From positions 1-8,121 of the forward strand of contig CAMEAW010000130.1 in the NCBI GenBank assembly GCA_945911685.1: DNA of 8,121 nucleotides, written 5' to 3'. The notes under the pieces are model-generated. The model was not told where the DNA came from. It saw only the letters and a list, made by a program, of their open reading frames with translations, and ran no database searches. Shown here in pieces: positions 5,426 to 8,121 of this stretch; position 1 is the first letter of the stretch; every line of letters starts with the position of its first letter. Made by a program: the position numbers and the translations under genes. This DNA is from Bordetella parapertussis. GTDB taxonomy: Bacteria; Pseudomonadota; Gammaproteobacteria; Burkholderiales; Burkholderiaceae_B.

Positions 5426-6089
5426 GCGTACCCCTAGCATTGGGGGCTTCGTCCCCTTTTCAACCGTCGACTGGCCCGGTGAACTCGCGGCTGTGGTCTT
5501 TATTGCAGGCTGCCCCTGGGCTTGTCATTACTGCCACAACCCGCATCTTCAGCGACGCGGCGGGGCGTTGTCTTGGGATAGCGTCCTACAAACACTGCAA
5601 AAGCGCGTGGGCCTGCTTGATGGGGTGGTGTTTTCAGGTGGCGAACCTTTTAACGACCCACTTTGCACGCAATTGATTCACCAGACGAAAGAACTCGGTT
5701 TTAAGGTGGCCGTTCACACCGCAGGAATCTACCCCTTGCGCCTACGCGAGGCCCTGCCCAGCCTCGACTGGGTTGGCCTTGACATTAAGACGTCGCCACA
5801 GGACTACCCTGCCCTGACTGCGCGCAAAAAAAGCGCTGAGCCCGTACAAGAGTGCTTGGATACTCTTCTAGAGTGGAACGGGCTCTTTGAATGCCGCACC
5901 ACTTGGCACCCTTCCTGGCTCACAGAAACGGCTTTACTTGATCTGGCGCAAAGCCTCGCAGCGCAAGGTGTGCGGAAATATGCTGTCCAGCGTTCTCGCA
6001 GCGTCACCCATTCTTTGCCAGTCGCTGAAGTGAGCCTCTTAGCACGTACAACGCTACAAGGTCTGTTTGAAACGTTTTCTTATCGGTGA
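5388..6089 (+). CDS. nrdG: Anaerobic ribonucleoside-triphosphate reductase activating enzyme NrdG
   Basis: NrdG is a radical SAM enzyme that uses a [4Fe-4S] cluster and S-adenosylmethionine to abstract hydrogen from the radical glycine of NrdD. The 233-residue product opens with a 17-residue extension, then IGGFVPFSTVDWPGELAAVVF, the usual family start. The cluster motif C42-x3-C46-x2-C49 in GCPWACHYCHNP follows, then VVFSGGEPF (SAM binding), VAVHTAG and WVGLDIKTS. The size suits the longer NrdG type found in pseudomonads and betaproteobacteria. The start at 5388 has GGAG at 5378-5381, six bases away, and no later start codon exists before the family core, so the 38-bp overlap with the preceding small gene is real. 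Its substrate here would be Gly33 of that small polypeptide instead of the NrdD tail. Six bases separate its stop from the next gene. Confidence 0.94.
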   Translation: MNDCFLTNLSHVKRTPSIGGFVPFSTVDWPGELAAVVFIAGCPWACHYCHNPHLQRRGGALSWDSVLQTLQKRVGLLDGVVFSGGEPFNDPLCTQLIHQTKELGFKVAVHTAGIYPLRLREALPSLDWVGLDIKTSPQDYPALTARKKSAEPVQECLDTLLEWNGLFECRTTWHPSWLTETALLDLAQSLAAQGVRKYAVQRSRSVTHSLPVAEVSLLARTTLQGLFETFSYR

Positions 6090-6095
6090 GTTTTC

Positions 6096-6779
6096 ATGAC
6101 CAAACAACTTGATGTCTGCGAACTATTAGCGCGCGCACCACTTTTTGCCTCACTTAATCGTAACTGGTGCGAGCTTTTGGCAGATTCGGCGCAGATTCAT
6201 CGACTTCTTAAAAATCAATATCTATACCGACGCGGCGAGCCCGCCACCGGCGTCTATCTCGTTGCCGTGGGTCAAATCAAGGCTTCGATTCCCGTTGCGC
6301 GAAGCCGGCATGGCAAGGTCATCGAGATGTTCAGCGCGGGCGATTCTTTCGGCGAAACGTTAATGTTGTTAAACCATCCGCATATTGTTGACGCACAGGC
6401 ACTTGACGACAGCGTTGTGATTTGTCTCGATAAGCACGATATCGAAGGAATACTGGCGCTCGAAGCCGACTTTGCGTTGAAGATGCTAAAAAGTGTGTCG
6501 CTTCGCTTTGAAACTCTTTTACATGACATCGAGACGGTCAGCACACATAGCGCCAGTGAGCGCGTCGCCGAATATCTGTTGAAGCAACCTAGACAAGGCA
6601 CACAGACTCAACTCAAATTCCGTAAATGCCTGATCGCTTCACGCTTGGGTTTACAAGCTGAAAGTTTGTCACGCGCACTACAACGCTTATCTCGCGAACA
6701 CTTAATCTCAGTGCAAGGCTCGCATGTCGAGATCTTAAACGAGCAGGGGCTATTGCAATTGAATCACGCGAGTCACTAA
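6096..6779 (+). CDS. dnr: Dnr-type Crp/FNR family transcriptional regulator
   Basis: The 227-residue protein has a cyclic-nucleotide-binding-like beta-roll (about residues 15-125, with YRRGEPATGVYLVAVGQIK and FSAGDSFGE), a dimerisation helix (about 126-150) and a C-terminal helix-turn-helix (about 177-207). The recognition helix reads E189-S-L-S-R193, the E-xx-SR pattern of FNR and Dnr, which predicts binding to TTGAT-N4-ATCAA. The N-terminal cysteine cluster that carries the FNR iron-sulfur centre is missing: only C8, C25, C110 and C178 occur, scattered. Length and the DIETVSTHSASERVAEYLL segment resemble Pseudomonas Dnr, a haem-dependent NO sensor, so a nitric-oxide or redox regulator is likely; NnrR-type relatives are alternatives. 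The gene follows nrdG by six bases and appears to be the last gene of the operon, with GGTGAG overlapping the nrdG stop as a weak ribosome site. A matching box lies in the operon promoter. Confidence 0.87.
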   Translation: MTKQLDVCELLARAPLFASLNRNWCELLADSAQIHRLLKNQYLYRRGEPATGVYLVAVGQIKASIPVARSRHGKVIEMFSAGDSFGETLMLLNHPHIVDAQALDDSVVICLDKHDIEGILALEADFALKMLKSVSLRFETLLHDIETVSTHSASERVAEYLLKQPRQGTQTQLKFRKCLIASRLGLQAESLSRALQRLSREHLISVQGSHVEILNEQGLLQLNHASH

Positions 6780-6781
6780 AA

Positions 6782-7435
6782 CTACCCGGCGTCTGACAGG
6801 CCGTGTTCTACCGCGTAAATTGCCGCTTGTACGCGATTATTCACACCAAGCTTTTTCAAGATGCTTTGCAGATGAATTTTGACTGTGCTTTCAGCCACAT
6901 CGAGTTTTCGGGCGATTTCTTTATTGGATAGCCCAAGCGCCAGTTGGGCCAGCATTTCACCTTCACGGGGCGTGAGCTTTTTAAGTTCATTGGTTACGGG
7001 TGGCGTAGGCTTACGAAAGCTCGCGACAAGCTTGGCTGTCATGTCTGGCGAAATCACAGCATCGGCCCGCATCACTCTGCGTAAAGACTCAAGCAAGTAA
7101 TCCGCATCAATATTTTTGAGCAAATAGCCCGCCGCGCCCTTTTTAAATGCCAAGGCTAGATCCTCTGCATCTTCAGATACAGTCAGCAACACGACCTGGC
7201 AAGCAGGGCTTTCTTGCAAAATCAATCCAATCGCATCCAGCCCAGACAGCCCTGGCATATGCAAATCGAGTAAGACAATATCTGGCTGAAGTTCTTTAGC
7301 GCGCTTAACCCCCTCAAGTCCATCTGCGGCCTCACCAACCACTTCAAACTCAGGGTTACGCTGCAGCAGCAAACGAATGCCGCTACGAAATAACGTGTGA
7401 TCATCCACAAGCAAAATACGGATGGGTGTGATCAT
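6782..7435 (-). CDS. narL: Nitrate/nitrite response regulator NarL
   Basis: The product is a 217-residue two-component regulator of the NarL/FixJ class. The receiver domain (about 1-120) has the acidic pair D11/D12, phosphoacceptor D57 in VLLDLHMPG, T85 and K107. The LuxR-type helix-turn-helix (about 152-210) reads LTPREGEML, then LSNKEIARKLDVAESTVKIHL and LGVNNRVQA. NarL proteins activate nitrate respiration genes in response to nitrate through NarX, which is the adjacent upstream gene. I chose the ATG at 7435, two bases after the narX stop; a TTG at 7441 would overlap that stop and add two residues. The gene converges with the dnr-like gene with only two bases between stop codons and no visible terminator, so the transcripts probably overlap at their 3' ends. 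Confidence 0.92.
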   Translation of the reverse strand: MITPIRILLVDDHTLFRSGIRLLLQRNPEFEVVGEAADGLEGVKRAKELQPDIVLLDLHMPGLSGLDAIGLILQESPACQVVLLTVSEDAEDLALAFKKGAAGYLLKNIDADYLLESLRRVMRADAVISPDMTAKLVASFRKPTPPVTNELKKLTPREGEMLAQLALGLSNKEIARKLDVAESTVKIHLQSILKKLGVNNRVQAAIYAVEHGLSDAG

Positions 7436-7437
7436 CG

Positions 7438-8121
7438 TCAAGCCGCCACACGCTCTTGGTGGGCCAGTCGCAACGTCACACGCGTGCCCGTCACATCACT
7501 GGCAACCGCGAAAAGAGCTCCGAGTCTCACAGCACGCTCTTTCATGATTGTTAAGCCCACGTGTTGCTCAGGCTGAACGCCTGGAGCTGACAGGTCAAAA
7601 CCACAGCCATCATCTTGCACGCTCAGCTCAAAATCTTGTGCATTCGTCACAATAATCTTCACCTCTTTAGCCCTTGCATGCTTACGGATATTTGACAACG
7701 CTTCTTGTACGATAAAGAGCAGTTGAAGTTGCTGCTCAGCTGGCAAAGGCGCGCCCTGCCCCACAGTTTGAATCGAAACCGGAATCATCGTTTGTCGCGT
7801 AAAGCGTTCGGCCGCGTGATGCAAGGCCTGCTTCAAATCACCGGCCTCAAGTTTGACTCTAAAATTCAACAACAGCTCACGAACATCGTCATAGCTTTCG
7901 CGCAACCCCGTTTTGATCATCTGCATACTTTCAGTGACTTCGGTCGCATCTTGGCGCTTCATTGAGTCTTCGAGCATTTGCACCTGTAACTTCAAAAAGT
8001 TCAGGCCCTGTGCGATCGAATCGTGCAACCCTTGCGCCACCAGGTTGCGCTCTTGGGCCACCGCCAGCTCGCGGGTGCGTGCCAGCAACCGTTGATTTTC
8101 GATCGCCACCCCAAGGTGCTG
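7438..8121 (-). CDS. narX: Nitrate/nitrite sensor histidine kinase NarX, C-terminal part (5' end outside window)
   Basis: The frame is open through the right edge, so only the last 227 residues are present and the sensor, transmembrane and HAMP regions would lie outside the window. The fragment begins in a coiled-coil-like helix, GVAIENQRLLARTRELAVAQ, typical of the end of a GAF-like region. The HisKA_3 domain follows, with the phosphorylated His33 of the fragment in GLHDSIAQGLNFLK. The ATPase domain has the N-box EALSNIRKHA, the G1 box DDGCGFD and the GLTIMKERA segment. This order is that of the NarX/DegS (HPK7) kinases that partner NarL-type regulators. It is followed by narL in the same operon with almost no gap, which makes NarL its cognate regulator. 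Confidence 0.92.
   Translation of the reverse strand, partial: QHLGVAIENQRLLARTRELAVAQERNLVAQGLHDSIAQGLNFLKLQVQMLEDSMKRQDATEVTESMQMIKTGLRESYDDVRELLLNFRVKLEAGDLKQALHHAAERFTRQTMIPVSIQTVGQGAPLPAEQQLQLLFIVQEALSNIRKHARAKEVKIIVTNAQDFELSVQDDGCGFDLSAPGVQPEQHVGLTIMKERAVRLGALFAVASDVTGTRVTLRLAHQERVAA

Noticed and set aside
1..8121. CRISPR arrays, tRNA or rRNA genes, insertion sequences, prophage or defence genes
   Set aside because: No regularly spaced repeats, transposase-like frames, terminal inverted repeats or RNA gene sequences were recognised on either strand.

Overview
The window looks like a chromosomal segment from a facultatively anaerobic, probably denitrifying or nitrate-respiring proteobacterium. 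Gene content and protein style suggest a betaproteobacterium near Burkholderiales. This is inference: there is no rRNA or other phylogenetic marker here. Base composition looks even across the window, and I see no mobile element, tRNA, rRNA or CRISPR array.

Layout from left to right. (1) The 3' part of moaC (molybdenum cofactor synthesis) enters at the left edge. (2) A nitronate monooxygenase-family flavoprotein gene follows, with an FNR-type half-conserved box upstream. (3) hemN (oxygen-independent haem synthesis) comes next, after a 190-bp spacer holding an inverted repeat and a direct repeat, and it ends in a strong intrinsic terminator at 3255-3283. (4) An anaerobic ribonucleotide reductase operon then follows on the same strand: nrdD, a 61-codon gene, nrdG and a Dnr/FNR-type regulator gene. 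(5) On the opposite strand, converging with only 2 bp between stop codons, is narL preceded by narX, which is cut by the right edge.

The most notable point is the class III ribonucleotide reductase. Its large polypeptide (576 aa) stops just after the zinc-binding motif and has no glycyl-radical segment. That segment (motif RVMGYHRPV with the presumed radical Gly33) is encoded separately by the 61-codon gene, which has its own Shine-Dalgarno sequence and is closed by a stop codon just upstream in its own frame. The reductase therefore appears to be a split, two-polypeptide glycyl-radical enzyme. The large subunit also lacks an N-terminal ATP-cone.

The nrdD promoter can be read almost completely from the sequence. 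A 9/10 FNR/Dnr box is centred at 3365.5. A -10-like TATATC lies exactly where a class II (-41.5) FNR promoter would need it. Two NrdR boxes follow, spaced 32 bp apart; the second overlaps the ribosome binding site of nrdD. The operon's last gene encodes a regulator with the E-SR recognition helix expected to bind that FNR-type box, so an autoregulatory loop is likely.

Together the genes fit an anaerobic nitrate or nitric-oxide respiration module: nitrate sensing (NarXL), an NO or anaerobic regulator (Dnr-like), oxygen-independent haem synthesis, oxygen-independent dNTP synthesis and Mo-cofactor supply for nitrate reductase.
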